From Bacilli bacterium (GTDB lineage Bacteria > Bacillota_I > Bacilli_A > RFN20 > CAG-826): 64,000 nt of DNA. Positions 25,550 through 35,500 of the stretch are shown here, in pieces. How positions within the stretch are numbered: the stretch's first letter is position 1; each line of letters opens with the position of its first letter. The position numbers and the translations under genes were made by a program. A model generated the notes under the pieces. It worked only from the letters and a program-made list of their open reading frames with translations, searched no databases and was not told the origin of the DNA. The DNA lies in contig JAKSVB010000004.1 of the NCBI GenBank assembly GCA_024408335.1, positions 52,344 through 116,343 on the forward strand, written 5' to 3'.

Positions 25550-25877
25550 GGTTTTCACCTCCCTTCTTCTGCTTTTTTGAGAGGTATTTTTTGCGCATAT
25601 AAGAATCGTATTTGTAGATTGGAACTCCTTTTAATCTCGCTCCGATGAAAACCGTATCATCAACCGGGCCGTATACAAGTATCCCTGCCGGTTCGAGTTC
25701 GTCTACAACAACAGACATTTGTATCATAAAAATATCACGGTTTTTCAAATTCTTTGTGAAACCGTTAGTTCCGACCGCTATGATTGTATGCTTAGGGTAT
25801 GCTTTCAAGGAATCCAACGTGAAATTATTGCCAAGCCTTACGTTCGGAATCACTTTCAGCCCTTTCGACCCATAATA
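25536..25877 (-). pseudogene. DUF4417 gene, C-terminal half after an in-frame TAG
   Basis: Continues the frame of the N-terminal half without any shift: directly after TAG (25878-25880) come YYGSKGLKVIPNVR, then IIAVGTNGF and GILVYG, the DUF4417 core strands. Reinitiation is conceivable at GTG 25853, which has AAAGGG 6 bp upstream, and would give a 105-aa fragment. The C-terminal end overlaps the toxin-like gene as in the intact cassette. Confidence 0.7.
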
Positions 25878-26240
25878 CTATGTGTTCGCAAGATTTAGCC
25901 AAATTTGATAGTCTTGCAGCACTTGGGGCATATTATCATATGGGCTGCAGTCCATTCCTATTACGCACTCATATTTGCGCAATTTCTCAACGTACGCCTG
26001 AGGATTACTGATCACCGGCTGGAACCATTCGTCGTTGCAATAAAACGACATAGCGACGGTTTTTGGATCCTTGACTTCCGACCTGTGATCCCATTGAATG
26101 ATGTCCGACGGAATCCCTTGATAACAGAATTCCGCAGGTATGATTGGATAGCCCTTTCCTGCGGTGCGTTGAGCGCCGTCGATAAGATAAGCTAAGAATA
26201 CATCCCTTTTTGCAGGGACCTTTGATTTAAAATTTCTCAT
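25878..26240 (-). pseudogene. DUF4417 gene, N-terminal half ending at an in-frame TAG
   Basis: 120 codons from ATG 26240 (AAAGGTG 8 bp upstream) to TAG. Contains GAQRTAGKGYPIIPAE, the HRSEVKDPKTVAMSFYCND block and CVIGMDCSPYDNMPQVLQDYQIW, equivalent to the CPDYSVYGNFP block of the intact copy. Frames before and after the TAG are the same, so one codon change (for example CAG to TAG) explains the break. Readthrough or suppression cannot be excluded. A frame extending to 26345 adds residues with no ribosome site. Confidence 0.7.
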
Positions 26241-26356
26241 AAACATTACACCTTTCTGCGATGTTTTTCGCTTAAGAGACAAATAAAACTCGCAAAACAT
26301 CGGTCGGCGGATGTAATATCTATGTGCTACCAGTGGATATTTCATCTGCTGACAAA

Positions 26357-26386
26357 ACGGTCTGAGTTCCCGCTCGGATCGTTTTT
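26357..26386 (+). terminator. Plus-strand terminator-like hairpin upstream of the broken DUF4417 gene
   Basis: ACGGTCTGAG pairs with CTCGGATCGT (two G-U pairs, which favour the plus strand) around a 6-nt loop, followed by five T. No plus-strand gene precedes it. The position mirrors the plus-strand terminator upstream of the intact DUF4417 gene. Confidence 0.55.
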
Positions 26387-26410
26387 CTCTAATAAATCAA
26401 TGATTTGAAC

Positions 26411-26992
26411 CTATTCTTGTTTTTCTAACCACCCCTTTCCTTCACACCACGAGAGAAACTCTGTATCGTTCTCATATCGGTTGCCCGCGTTTTTCTCAAC
26501 AATTCGTTCAACGCTCTCTGAAAGGTAATTAGCCGCCTCCCACGACAAGCAGAAGTGACTATGAATTTCCTTTGGACTTTTCATATTTTTGGCAACAACG
26601 AGGCACCTAGGAGCCATAAGCTGTTTTGCGAAATATTCAGCTTCCACCTCCTGTTCTAGTGTAGGGTTGGATCCGTGGCCAAGCACAATATGGCCAATTT
26701 CATGGCCGATAGTGTAGTACCACCTTCCTTTCTCAACATCATCGTTGTAGAAAATCCAGAAAACCGGCTTGTCCATGCGCCTGTCACAAATGTGAAACCC
26801 GGTTGATGTTTTCTCGTCACTGAGAAGATAATCACGTTTTTGTTCAGACAAAGAGGAAAACGAGTAAGTTTTGAAACCCATCCATTCAGCAAGCAAGACG
26901 ACGTCGAAAGGAAACCCAGTTGGGTTGAAGTCCATCAACAGTTGATAGACCTTCCTATCTATTTCGTCATACTTATTTTTGGAAAGTTTCAT
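26411..26992 (-). CDS. ImmA/IrrE-family metallopeptidase
   Basis: 193 aa. Zinc site HEIGHIVLGH at about residues 92-101 with a downstream glutamate (QEVEAEYFAKQLMAP), which is diagnostic. ImmA-type proteases cleave a partner XRE repressor to switch on mobile-element or stress genes. The XRE gene at 27000-27308 lies 7 bp upstream in the same operon and is the likely target. No integrase is nearby. Confidence 0.9.
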   Translation of the reverse strand: MKLSKNKYDEIDRKVYQLLMDFNPTGFPFDVVLLAEWMGFKTYSFSSLSEQKRDYLLSDEKTSTGFHICDRRMDKPVFWIFYNDDVEKGRWYYTIGHEIGHIVLGHGSNPTLEQEVEAEYFAKQLMAPRCLVVAKNMKSPKEIHSHFCLSWEAANYLSESVERIVEKNAGNRYENDTEFLSWCEGKGWLEKQE

Positions 26993-26999
26993 CTACAAT

Positions 27000-27308
27000 T
27001 TAGTCCTCCGAAAGAAGCACGGCTATGATTTTTTGCTTTTCCTCGATTGTGAGTGCCTTTCTGCTTCTAGTAACCAGCGAAACAACTTCGTTGTACGCTC
27101 CGACTGCGGCGTTAAAAGAATCCGTAAAATAGGATGGTTCAACCTCTAAGGCTGCGGCCACCCTCATGATGACGTCGATTCTTGGTTCAGTCGTCAAAAT
27201 ATAGCGGTTTAGACTTGATGTTGGAATGTTGGCCAATCCAGCCAGAGTCTTTTGATCCATGTGCATTTCCTTCATGCGAGCAGTTACCTTTCCTCCAAAT
27301 TTCGTCAT
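27000..27308 (-). CDS. XRE-family repressor partnered with ImmA
   Basis: 102 aa. Helix-turn-helix at residues 7-60 (MDQKTLAGLANIPTSSLNRYI, then VIMRVAAALEVEPSYF) and a short helical tail. It starts an XRE-ImmA operon. Two copies of a CCCAttttTGGGATT-like palindrome lie about 45-75 bp upstream and are the probable operator for self-repression. Confidence 0.88.
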   Translation of the reverse strand: MTKFGGKVTARMKEMHMDQKTLAGLANIPTSSLNRYILTTEPRIDVIMRVAAALEVEPSYFTDSFNAAVGAYNEVVSLVTRSRKALTIEEKQKIIAVLLSED

Positions 27309-27349
27309 ATTATCCCTTCCTTTCGCCTCACGGCAATTTCAATTATATG

Positions 27350-27385
27350 TCCCATTTCTGGGATTGCAATACCATTTTTGGGATT
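27350..27385. promoter_or_regulatory. Twin operator upstream of the XRE/ImmA operon
   Basis: TCCCATTTCTGGGA at 27350-27363 is a palindrome. A close copy, ACCATTTTTGGGATT, lies at 27371-27385. The CCCA/ACCA starts are 20 bp apart. The rest of the 27309-27592 gap holds only this and the mscS terminator. Confidence 0.55.
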
Positions 27386-27538
27386 ATTCATTTCTTCTGT
27401 CTATTTTCTTTTCGCGTTTTCTAATTGAGATCCTTGATTTGCCGCTTTTAGACAAGCTATATACTTTCCAAATTTGGCACATAGCCAGGTCTCGAATCTT
27501 AAAGCGTTTCGACCGCTACATCAATCGCTAAATCAGCG

Positions 27539-27566
27539 ACAAAAAAGAGCATGTTGTCATGCTCTT
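27539..27566 (-). terminator. Terminator after mscS
   Basis: On the minus strand AAGAGCATG pairs perfectly with CATGCTCTT around a 4-nt loop and is followed by TTTT. Confidence 0.85.
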
Positions 27567-27592
27567 TCTAATGTTTGTTTTCGCTTAGAAAA

Positions 27593-28642
27593 TTAAACGT
27601 TGGAGGTTACGTTTTGTTCTAAGCCTTCGGATGCTTCTTTTTGTTCTTCGACGAAGTCTTCTGCTTCTTTCTTGATCTTCTTTGTGACTTTGATTTCTGT
27701 CTTTGTTGGTTGATTCAAAACGACTTGATCGAAAGAGAGGTCAATGCCGTGGGCGTTAAAGAGTTGTCTATATTCTCTCATTAAGTCTCTTTGAACTTGG
27801 TATCTGTCTTCTTCTTGGCATTTTGCAACGATCTTAACGGCGACGTTGCTTGCTTCATAAGCAGAGACACCCTTATAGAATGGGCCATCGACGATTGCAG
27901 GGATCTTCTCTTTGAATTCAGGGAAAGCGTCCTTGAGGATCTTTTCGACAAACTCAACTGGGACATCATATGGGAATTCGCAGTCAACGACAGCAAGAGA
28001 GAGTTCTCTTGAAAGGTTGACGACGTTTTTGATGTCACTGTTATTGATGATTTTGATGTTGCCTGCCATATCGAGGATCTTTGTAGCGCGGATACCGATT
28101 TCTGCGACCGTTCCACGGAAGTCATCGATGGAGACGATTTCGCCGACGTTATATTCGTTTTCGAAAATGATGAAGATGCCAGCGATGATGTCGGCGATAA
28201 GGGACTGGGCGCCTAAACCAATGATAAGAGTGAGGATTCCGACTGATTCCCAGATTGCTTTCGTTTCAACGCCGAAGGCATCGAGCACTAAGAAGATGAG
28301 GACGATTGCGGCACCATACTTGATGATTCCATCAAGAAGGGTGATGACCGTTTTCGCTCTATTGCTCTTTTCCATGATCTTAGCGAAGATCGAACGAAGT
28401 ATTTTGCTTAAGGCAAATACGACGACGATAAGGACAAGGGAATGGATGAGGACTGGGTAATGATCGTTCCAAGCTGCAGGGATGCTTGTGATGTCCCATA
28501 CCCCTTTCATCCATGCCGCATAAGCAGTCTCTGGGATGATCACTTCAAGAAGCGCTGAAGCGATAAACCAAAGCAAGATGATTGCACCTAATGCGATGCT
28601 GACAATTGAAGTGACTTTTCTAGTCTTTTTCTTCTGTTTCAT
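27593..28642 (-). CDS. mscS: MscS-family small-conductance mechanosensitive channel
   Basis: 349 aa. Three or more membrane helices in the first 170 residues, the last being the pore helix (GLGAQSLIADIIAGIFIIFE). The beta domain follows (VGEIVSIDDFRGTVAEIGIRATKI) and then a soluble alpha/beta vestibule. It releases solutes on hypo-osmotic shock. The C-terminal tail is Glu/Lys-rich. Ribosome site GGAGG lies before the ATG. It stands alone between the XRE/ImmA operon and the large envelope protein. Confidence 0.93.
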   Translation of the reverse strand: MKQKKKTRKVTSIVSIALGAIILLWFIASALLEVIIPETAYAAWMKGVWDITSIPAAWNDHYPVLIHSLVLIVVVFALSKILRSIFAKIMEKSNRAKTVITLLDGIIKYGAAIVLIFLVLDAFGVETKAIWESVGILTLIIGLGAQSLIADIIAGIFIIFENEYNVGEIVSIDDFRGTVAEIGIRATKILDMAGNIKIINNSDIKNVVNLSRELSLAVVDCEFPYDVPVEFVEKILKDAFPEFKEKIPAIVDGPFYKGVSAYEASNVAVKIVAKCQEEDRYQVQRDLMREYRQLFNAHGIDLSFDQVVLNQPTKTEIKVTKKIKKEAEDFVEEQKEASEGLEQNVTSNV

Positions 28643-28687
28643 ATGTTTTTACCTCCACATATTTTTGTTTTTTATTGATACAGTGCT

Positions 28688-31600
28688 TCACACTGTTTCT
28701 AACCCTTCGATGACGTAGGTTTCCTCAAAGAACCTATCGCCTTTCATCGTGATCCAAAGCGATAGCTCATCATAATGTTCCGAATATCTAGCGGAACGAA
28801 GCTTAAGTGTCGCTCCTTCTAGATATCCTGGAGTGACGATGAGATAACAGTCTTCATGGCTTGTTTGGAATGAATCAAATTGATATTCAATGCCATTAAG
28901 CTCATACCAGTTATCAAGTTCACACCAGTAATTCATGATCACTTCGATTTCTGAGGTGTTATTTGTGCCATCATACCTTCCTTCGGTGGTCCACATCATG
29001 TTGCCATTATGTTCTATTCCTCCTGAAGGAATGCCTTTGTCGATAAGGTAATGGACGTTGTCATACAAATAGACCTTGTAATATACGAAGCCATAATATG
29101 GTTCCATAGGAACGTCTTCGATCACTGAATAACGTTCATTGCTGATGTTATGGATGGCTCCTTCATATCTCTCTATGTAATGCTCTTCATCGAATTCGGA
29201 ACCGCTCACAAGCATCGCGTCATAGAAGAAGTTTGCGGTGTCGCCACTTACCCTCATATCCCTATAGATATTCATCGTGCCATCACTGTTATAAGTGACA
29301 ACCGAATCACCAGGGTTAACTTGGTCGAAGCCAAATGTCATGTTTTGAAGAGTATCGACCGCATCATTAGGAGTTATATCCACACTTGTGGTCTTTTGGA
29401 TATTTCCATCATCATTTAGGAATTCCACGGTGATGGTTGAGTCGTAGTAACCAGAGAGATACACGGTGAACTCGTTAGTGAGATCAACTTCTTCAATGGA
29501 ATGACCATCATAGAACTGCATGGTCCAGCTTTCTGGGCAAAGGTAATCAAGATTCAGGGTGACTGGTATCACTCCATTGTTCGTTATATCGGCAGTGGTT
29601 TGAACGATATCAAGCTTCCAAGAGAGGTCATATGTCATCGTTTCGATGGCCTCTTCTTTGGTTTGGCTACCATTTTGGTTGTCCTTATATAAGAGAAGAC
29701 CACTGATTTCGACTTCACCAAGTTCTGGTTCATCGATATCAAGGGTGATGATGCCAGATGCCTCTACTTCTTCGATTACTATCTCGTACGTCCTAAATGA
29801 GGTCGTAACACTTAGTTCGATGCTCATATCCTCATAGTCATATATTGAGTCACAGATATATGGGATCACCCAGTTACATCCATCGAATTCTGGAGTCTTT
29901 TCGAGAATTAGAATTGGTTCTTTACCAAGAGAGGTGTCACTAGAGTAATAAGTCTCATACTCATGATCTCCTCCTACGAAGGTTCCGACTTCAGTGTATC
30001 TAAGCCTAAATTCCTTATCTTGAGGGATGGTAAGAATTACTTCCGCGTCACTTCCTTCATAGGTGCCAAGTCTAGAACCTTCTAGGTCAAGAGCCTCCAC
30101 TCTATATAAGAAGTTAGGGAAATATGAATTATCGAAACCTGTATTGATTTTGATATCCATGGTTTCGTTATCGCTATCGTAGCTAATGATCTCTACGTCT
30201 TTAGCGGCAACTTTATCAAAGACGATAGGATATGACTGATCACCATCATAAGTGTACTTAGGTGATTCGTAGAGGGTATTTCCATCGCTTGTCACGAGAA
30301 CAAACTTAACTTTGCTGATTCCATATGAAACGAAGGTGAAGAATTCATATCCTTTTGAATCTTCGCTTAATTCGAAGGCTGCATCGACTTCACTAAGCTC
30401 TTGACCATCTTCATCATATTGAACCGCTTTCGCATATACCTCATTAGGGGTGAAGAGCTTATTGATTTCCTTTACCTCTCCATATGCAGTTACTGATCTC
30501 GCGTCAGCGTTAACGCAATACGCTTCATCGATGATGATTGGGTGATAGGACGAATAATCTTCTGGGATATCAGTCTTATATTCTTTTGAGTCAAGATACT
30601 TGAGCCCTTCTTCTTCGGTTACGCCAAAGGCGGTGAAATAGACCGCTTTGGAGGTTAGTGAGTTAATCGTGCCGTTAAAGAAATGATCACTCGAGAAAGC
30701 TTCATCGAAAGAGGATATTGCAGGATCTTCAAAGTCTTTGACGCCTTCGGTTCTTGAGATGGCTAAAACTGGATCTCCGTTGTATTCAGAAAGGAAGCAT
30801 GAATATTCTAGTGAGGCTAGATGATTATTCTCATCAAGAGTTACGTGGGTATTTGCCTTATCGATTAGAAGAGTTGGCTCACCTTTTGGAGCGATGGACA
30901 CAAATTCGTTAGTGTAACGAGTCACGAAAGATGAATATTCGTTATTCTCATATTTCGAATAGCCAATGCTGTATTTATATGTTGTTTCTGGTTTTAATCC
31001 CGTTACGAGATATTCATCGTTAACGTTATCGATATTGATTACTTTCTTTGTATTGTCATCGATATTGATTACAAGCTCATAGGCGTCATTAGGAGAATCG
31101 CCTTCCATTTGCATATCGCTTTTCTCTATTTTGATGATGGCGTAGTCTGAGCCTATTTCAAAAGAATTCTCAAGTCTAGCGGAATAGAAGGAATTTAGTG
31201 TGGCTATTGGATCAACTGGTGTATCTAATAGAGGTCCTGCCACACCAGAGACAACAACTGCTACAGCAGTGACTGCGGCTGATGCAACGGTTCCTCCTGC
31301 TGTTGTGGCAGCAGCCTGAGCAGCGCCTGATGAAGCGCTTGTTGCAGTAACACTAGAAGATGAGGAAACAGAGGTCTCCACTTCACCTGTTGAACGAATG
31401 TTTTTTATTTGATCAAGGCTATCGATGCCTTTTTCATTATTTGTTGTGATTTTATTCGTTTCTTCGATTTGAATCTCAGGAACGCTTGATATCTCTAATG
31501 GCGATTTGGCGATTTCAAGAGGGTAGTATTCCTCTGCTTTGAAGGATTTATATTCCTCGTAGTGATTGCCCTCTTTTGCGTTATAGTACTCTTTTGAATC

Positions 31601-31714
31601 GCGTGATCTCATATTCAAGCACATATCATAAAGGCCAGAAGCGATTTTTAGAATAAAAATCTTTAGGAATTTGACGATTCTTCGCCGACACAAAACTAAA
31701 AACGTAACCAACAA
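28688..31714 (-). CDS. Large membrane-anchored extracellular protein with fibronectin-like repeats
   Basis: Up to 1008 aa. The first about 130 residues are hydrophilic and presumably cytoplasmic, followed by a Ser/Ala-rich stretch and one membrane helix (about 145-162, VASAAVTAVAVVVSGVAG). The remaining 850 residues are beta-rich, with recurring blocks such as YLVTGLKPETTYKYSIGY typical of fibronectin type III-like domains. The start is uncertain: the longest frame opens with TTG at 31714 and no ribosome site, and ATGs near residues 31 and 35 also lack one. Probably a surface or adhesion protein. No homologue recognised. Confidence 0.75.
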   Translation of the reverse strand: MLVTFLVLCRRRIVKFLKIFILKIASGLYDMCLNMRSRDSKEYYNAKEGNHYEEYKSFKAEEYYPLEIAKSPLEISSVPEIQIEETNKITTNNEKGIDSLDQIKNIRSTGEVETSVSSSSSVTATSASSGAAQAAATTAGGTVASAAVTAVAVVVSGVAGPLLDTPVDPIATLNSFYSARLENSFEIGSDYAIIKIEKSDMQMEGDSPNDAYELVINIDDNTKKVINIDNVNDEYLVTGLKPETTYKYSIGYSKYENNEYSSFVTRYTNEFVSIAPKGEPTLLIDKANTHVTLDENNHLASLEYSCFLSEYNGDPVLAISRTEGVKDFEDPAISSFDEAFSSDHFFNGTINSLTSKAVYFTAFGVTEEEGLKYLDSKEYKTDIPEDYSSYHPIIIDEAYCVNADARSVTAYGEVKEINKLFTPNEVYAKAVQYDEDGQELSEVDAAFELSEDSKGYEFFTFVSYGISKVKFVLVTSDGNTLYESPKYTYDGDQSYPIVFDKVAAKDVEIISYDSDNETMDIKINTGFDNSYFPNFLYRVEALDLEGSRLGTYEGSDAEVILTIPQDKEFRLRYTEVGTFVGGDHEYETYYSSDTSLGKEPILILEKTPEFDGCNWVIPYICDSIYDYEDMSIELSVTTSFRTYEIVIEEVEASGIITLDIDEPELGEVEISGLLLYKDNQNGSQTKEEAIETMTYDLSWKLDIVQTTADITNNGVIPVTLNLDYLCPESWTMQFYDGHSIEEVDLTNEFTVYLSGYYDSTITVEFLNDDGNIQKTTSVDITPNDAVDTLQNMTFGFDQVNPGDSVVTYNSDGTMNIYRDMRVSGDTANFFYDAMLVSGSEFDEEHYIERYEGAIHNISNERYSVIEDVPMEPYYGFVYYKVYLYDNVHYLIDKGIPSGGIEHNGNMMWTTEGRYDGTNNTSEIEVIMNYWCELDNWYELNGIEYQFDSFQTSHEDCYLIVTPGYLEGATLKLRSARYSEHYDELSLWITMKGDRFFEETYVIEGLETV

Positions 31715-31783
31715 GAAAGAGGAAGATTATCTTGCTTATTGTTATTTGATTTTTCAGTTCAATTTGTTTTTAAAAAGAGAAAC

Positions 31784-31838
31784 AAAAAACAACCTCGTCC
31801 TTGAGGCATTAGCCTTTGGAAGAGGTTGAGTTTTTTTT
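31784..31838 (-). terminator. Bidirectional terminator after the tethered GH3-partner gene
   Basis: CAACCTC pairs with GAGGTTG across a 25-nt loop, with a T run on both strands (six T on minus, eight on plus). It should end the GH3 operon. Confidence 0.75.
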
Positions 31839-31843
31839 GATGT

Positions 31844-32500
31844 TTAAGCAAGCGCTTCGCTTGAGAAGAGTGAAATGTTTTGAAGCTGAGGCATTGAAGA
31901 GTTTTTGCCGCTCTTACTCTTGATGGTGATTGTCACTTCGCCTTCTGGAAGAGCAAAACCATTCATGACAAGGTGATGCCATTCGACTTCACCGCTTGAA
32001 TTAGGAAGAGTGACATCCCCTTCCATGGTTTCGCCATTGATAATGAAGTCTACATCCTCTAAGAGGCTCTTGACTCCGTAGACGGTTTCTTGACCTTGCT
32101 TGGTTTCCTTCGTGGAACTAACAAGGAAATCAACATCGACGAATGCTTTTTTGTCGAGACTTGTTTTCAAGGTTATTGATCCTCCGTTTTTCGTTAGATC
32201 AAGGTAATCCTCAACAATATAGTCTGACTGGGTTGTTGTGACGGTTAATTCACTGGCATCGACGATTTTGGTGTTTTTGTATTTTGACACGAATTCATCG
32301 TCGATATCGATGTTCAAAGGCTCCGCTGGAGCGTTTGATCTCACTTCAAGATCGTTTTCATAATACGCTTTTTCATAGGCGAGATAATTTTGGTATGAGC
32401 CAATCATCGTGCCTGCGACAACTGCGCCCGTGATGAGGAGCGCTACAAGAACAAAGATCCACTTAAGGTTATTTAAAAACCAATTAGTTGCTTTCTTCAT
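31844..32500 (-). CDS. Membrane-tethered protein with a carbohydrate-binding-like beta domain
   Basis: 218 aa. A short basic N-terminus and one membrane helix (residues 14-32) act as an anchor. The outer domain (about 70-210) is beta-rich, ending with blocks such as GEVEWHHLVMNGFALPEGEVTITI that resemble carbohydrate-binding modules of the jelly-roll type. It starts 12 bp after the GH3 gene and probably forms a surface complex with it (inference). No catalytic motif is seen. Confidence 0.7.
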   Translation of the reverse strand: MKKATNWFLNNLKWIFVLVALLITGAVVAGTMIGSYQNYLAYEKAYYENDLEVRSNAPAEPLNIDIDDEFVSKYKNTKIVDASELTVTTTQSDYIVEDYLDLTKNGGSITLKTSLDKKAFVDVDFLVSSTKETKQGQETVYGVKSLLEDVDFIINGETMEGDVTLPNSSGEVEWHHLVMNGFALPEGEVTITIKSKSGKNSSMPQLQNISLFSSEALA

Positions 32501-32512
32501 GATTTTCCTCCT

Positions 32513-35500
32513 CTAGTTTTCCTTCTTTTTCTTTAGGCGGCTCAAGAGTTCTTCTCTAAATTCTTGATTGCTTGGAATAAGTGGAAGGATGAATCCGATG
32601 GCAAACATGGTAATGATCGTGCCTTCAATCGAATAGAGAGCAGGTTTCCACCAGATCCAAGGTGCCTTGGAGTTATTGATGACGACTTTGTTGCTGCCTT
32701 CGGTGTTGTATCTATAGTTACAGTATTGGGTTCTGAGGTTGCCATAGATGACTTGCTTTGCGCTTTCTCTCATTCTCCATTGGAATCTTGGGGTTGCCTT
32801 GCTTAAAGATGGGTGAGAGTAGTTTGAGCTAGCAAGGATGTAGTTGCCACCGCTTCTGACCATTTGGTTGGCATCTTGAAGGGTGCCGTTTTCGGTGTAG
32901 TCGGTGATGGTCATGCCGTTAAAGCCCCATTCATTGCGGAGGACGCCTTGGATAAGGGCTTGTGAGCCACCAGTCCAGATAGCGCCGATTCTATTGAAGG
33001 AGGTCATGAGAGCGGTTGCTTCGCCGTGTTTGACCGATTCTTCGAATGGTCTAAGGTAAAGTTCTCTCATTGCTTGTTCCGTTGTCCAAAGGAATAAGCC
33101 GACACGGTGGTATTCGGTATCGTTCATCGCAAAGTGCTTGATGAAGCCGTTTTTACCACCATCTGAAAGGCCTTTGGTGACGTTAGCAAGGCATTTGCCT
33201 GCCAAGAAACCATCTTCAGAATGGTATTCAGCGTGACGTCCACCATAAGGATTACGGTGAATGTTGCTGGCTGGACCATATAAGTAGTCGTTGCCAGTTA
33301 AGGACATGTCTTTAGCTTCTGAGAAGCCAAATGAGTAAGAGATATCTTCATTCCAGCATTGAGCTTGGACAGAAGGTGTTGGATAGGCCGTGGTTCTTCT
33401 TCCGCCGTCTAAGCTACCACCGACTTGGCTCGCGCCTTCGGTATCACGGTAGTCGTTATTGTTGGTTCTAAGACCCACTGAAGCAATGCCAGGTCTGCTG
33501 TAGCTTTGACCAGCGGCAATCTTGCCAACTTCGTCCCAAGTGACTTGATCAAGGACATCATCCCATTCTTCAGCGTCGTAATCTTCGGCAAGAGTGATGC
33601 CAAGTTCGGTTAATTGTCTATTGCTATCAAGAACAGTAAGACCGTTCTTTTTGCCGAATGTCACTGGATCTGTTGGAGTTGGGTTACCGAATACATCGGT
33701 TGTAGCGTTATCCCAAGCGTTTGCCATGTTTGTCGAATATGCGGTTGGTTTTGATGAATCGTCACATGTTTCTAAGCCTTTGTTCCAAGGTCTACATGGG
33801 TTGATTGAAGTCATTAAAGGAGCGAATTCTTCTCTTGTTAAGAATGTGACTCCTTCATTGATGGTTTTGCCATCGCATGAGACTCCATCAATCGCGTCTT
33901 CACCAGTGAAGAGTGGTTTTACTTCGTTTCCCGTTTCAGGATCGCGATCAACGTTGATTGTGGTAGGAACTTGATATTTGACAGGCGTGCATCCTTCTTT
34001 GTCATGATGAGCGTCTGACATGAATCGGATTTGGTATTCGCCTTGATCGAGTTCATAACCAGCGTGATCGTTCTTATTTGCGTCATAGCAGTCGAACTGC
34101 ATGAAGTCACGAGTCTTTGCGGTAAGCGTAACGATTTCGGATTCGCCAGGCATGAGAGTCTTCGTCTTTTGGAATGCGACGAGTTTGACTGCTGATTTCT
34201 CGATGCCTCCCTTGTGGTACTCGGCAGTAAGATACGCTTCAACGACATCTCTTCCTGCGACAGTGCCATTGTTAGTGACTTTGACTTGAAGGGTGACATC
34301 TTGGTTTTCGGTGATTGAAGCACCGGTGTTTGGAGAAGCGCTCACTACTGACCAACTGAAGTCAGTGTAGCTTAAGCCATATCCAAATGGATATGCGACA
34401 ACGTTATTGTAGCCATTATAGGTGTTATTGTCCCAGAATCCTTCGGCATCAGCGGTTTCAAACCACTTATAGCCAACGTAGATCCCTTCGTAGTAATCAG
34501 CGAAGTTTGCTGTATCGATTTTGTTTGCGAGGTTAGCGCCACTAGGAACGTTAGTATAATACGTGCCTGTTTGATCTGGCCAATAACCAGTCGTGTAATA
34601 AGCGACATTGTATCTATGATCCATTGGCCATGTGTCAGCGGTTCTTCCAGATGGGTTAACGTCGCCATAAAGAACTTGAGGAATGGCCTTAGCACCGACC
34701 GTGCCAGTAGGACCAACGATCAAGCATGAATCAAGGCCTTCGATTTCGGTCATGAAATCCATTTGCATGACGTTTGTGGAATTGATGACAACGACAACGT
34801 GTTCATAATCCCTTCCGACAGCGGTAAGAAGCTCTTCCTCTTCTTCTGTGATTTCAAGATATCCTCTTTCGGTGTTTTTGGTCTTACTTGATTTGTAGTT
34901 ATTGATTTGCTCATGTGGAGGATCTAAGTGTTCTCCTCCCCAACGTCCAATAACGACGATTGCAGTGTCTGTATCGGCTTTGGCTTGGTTATAAAGCGTT
35001 GCGTAATCGGAGTTATTAGACAAGCTTGGATTTGTTAAGCGGTAAACGACATCATAACTGGAGCTATAGGACTTAACACCTCTGTCTCTTGGCGTTGCCC
35101 AGTTCTTGTAGTAATTGATGATGTCTTTGTTGTAGGAGATACCCTTGTCTTCAAGAGCCTCCAAAATGCCCCAGGTTTTCTGGGAGCTTCCTGCCTCGGC
35201 ACTGCCAGAGCCAGAGTTGGAGATGATCCATTGGATGGCATCATAACCGAAGACGTTTACTTTGTCTTGGGATTTCGCTAACGGGAGACAGTCATCATCG
35301 TTTTTGGCTAAGACAATACCTTCTTGCTCGATTTCCACAGCAAGACGTTCGCCTAATTTGTTCTTTGAACCACCAGTCTCAACCTCACAAAGAGCGTTGG
35401 TGATGAAACCTTCGTTTGGTTTGATCACATTCTCGTTAACCATCGAAATGGCAACAGCAGAACTGAGGGTCAAAAGACCAAAAACGCCACTGATAATGGC

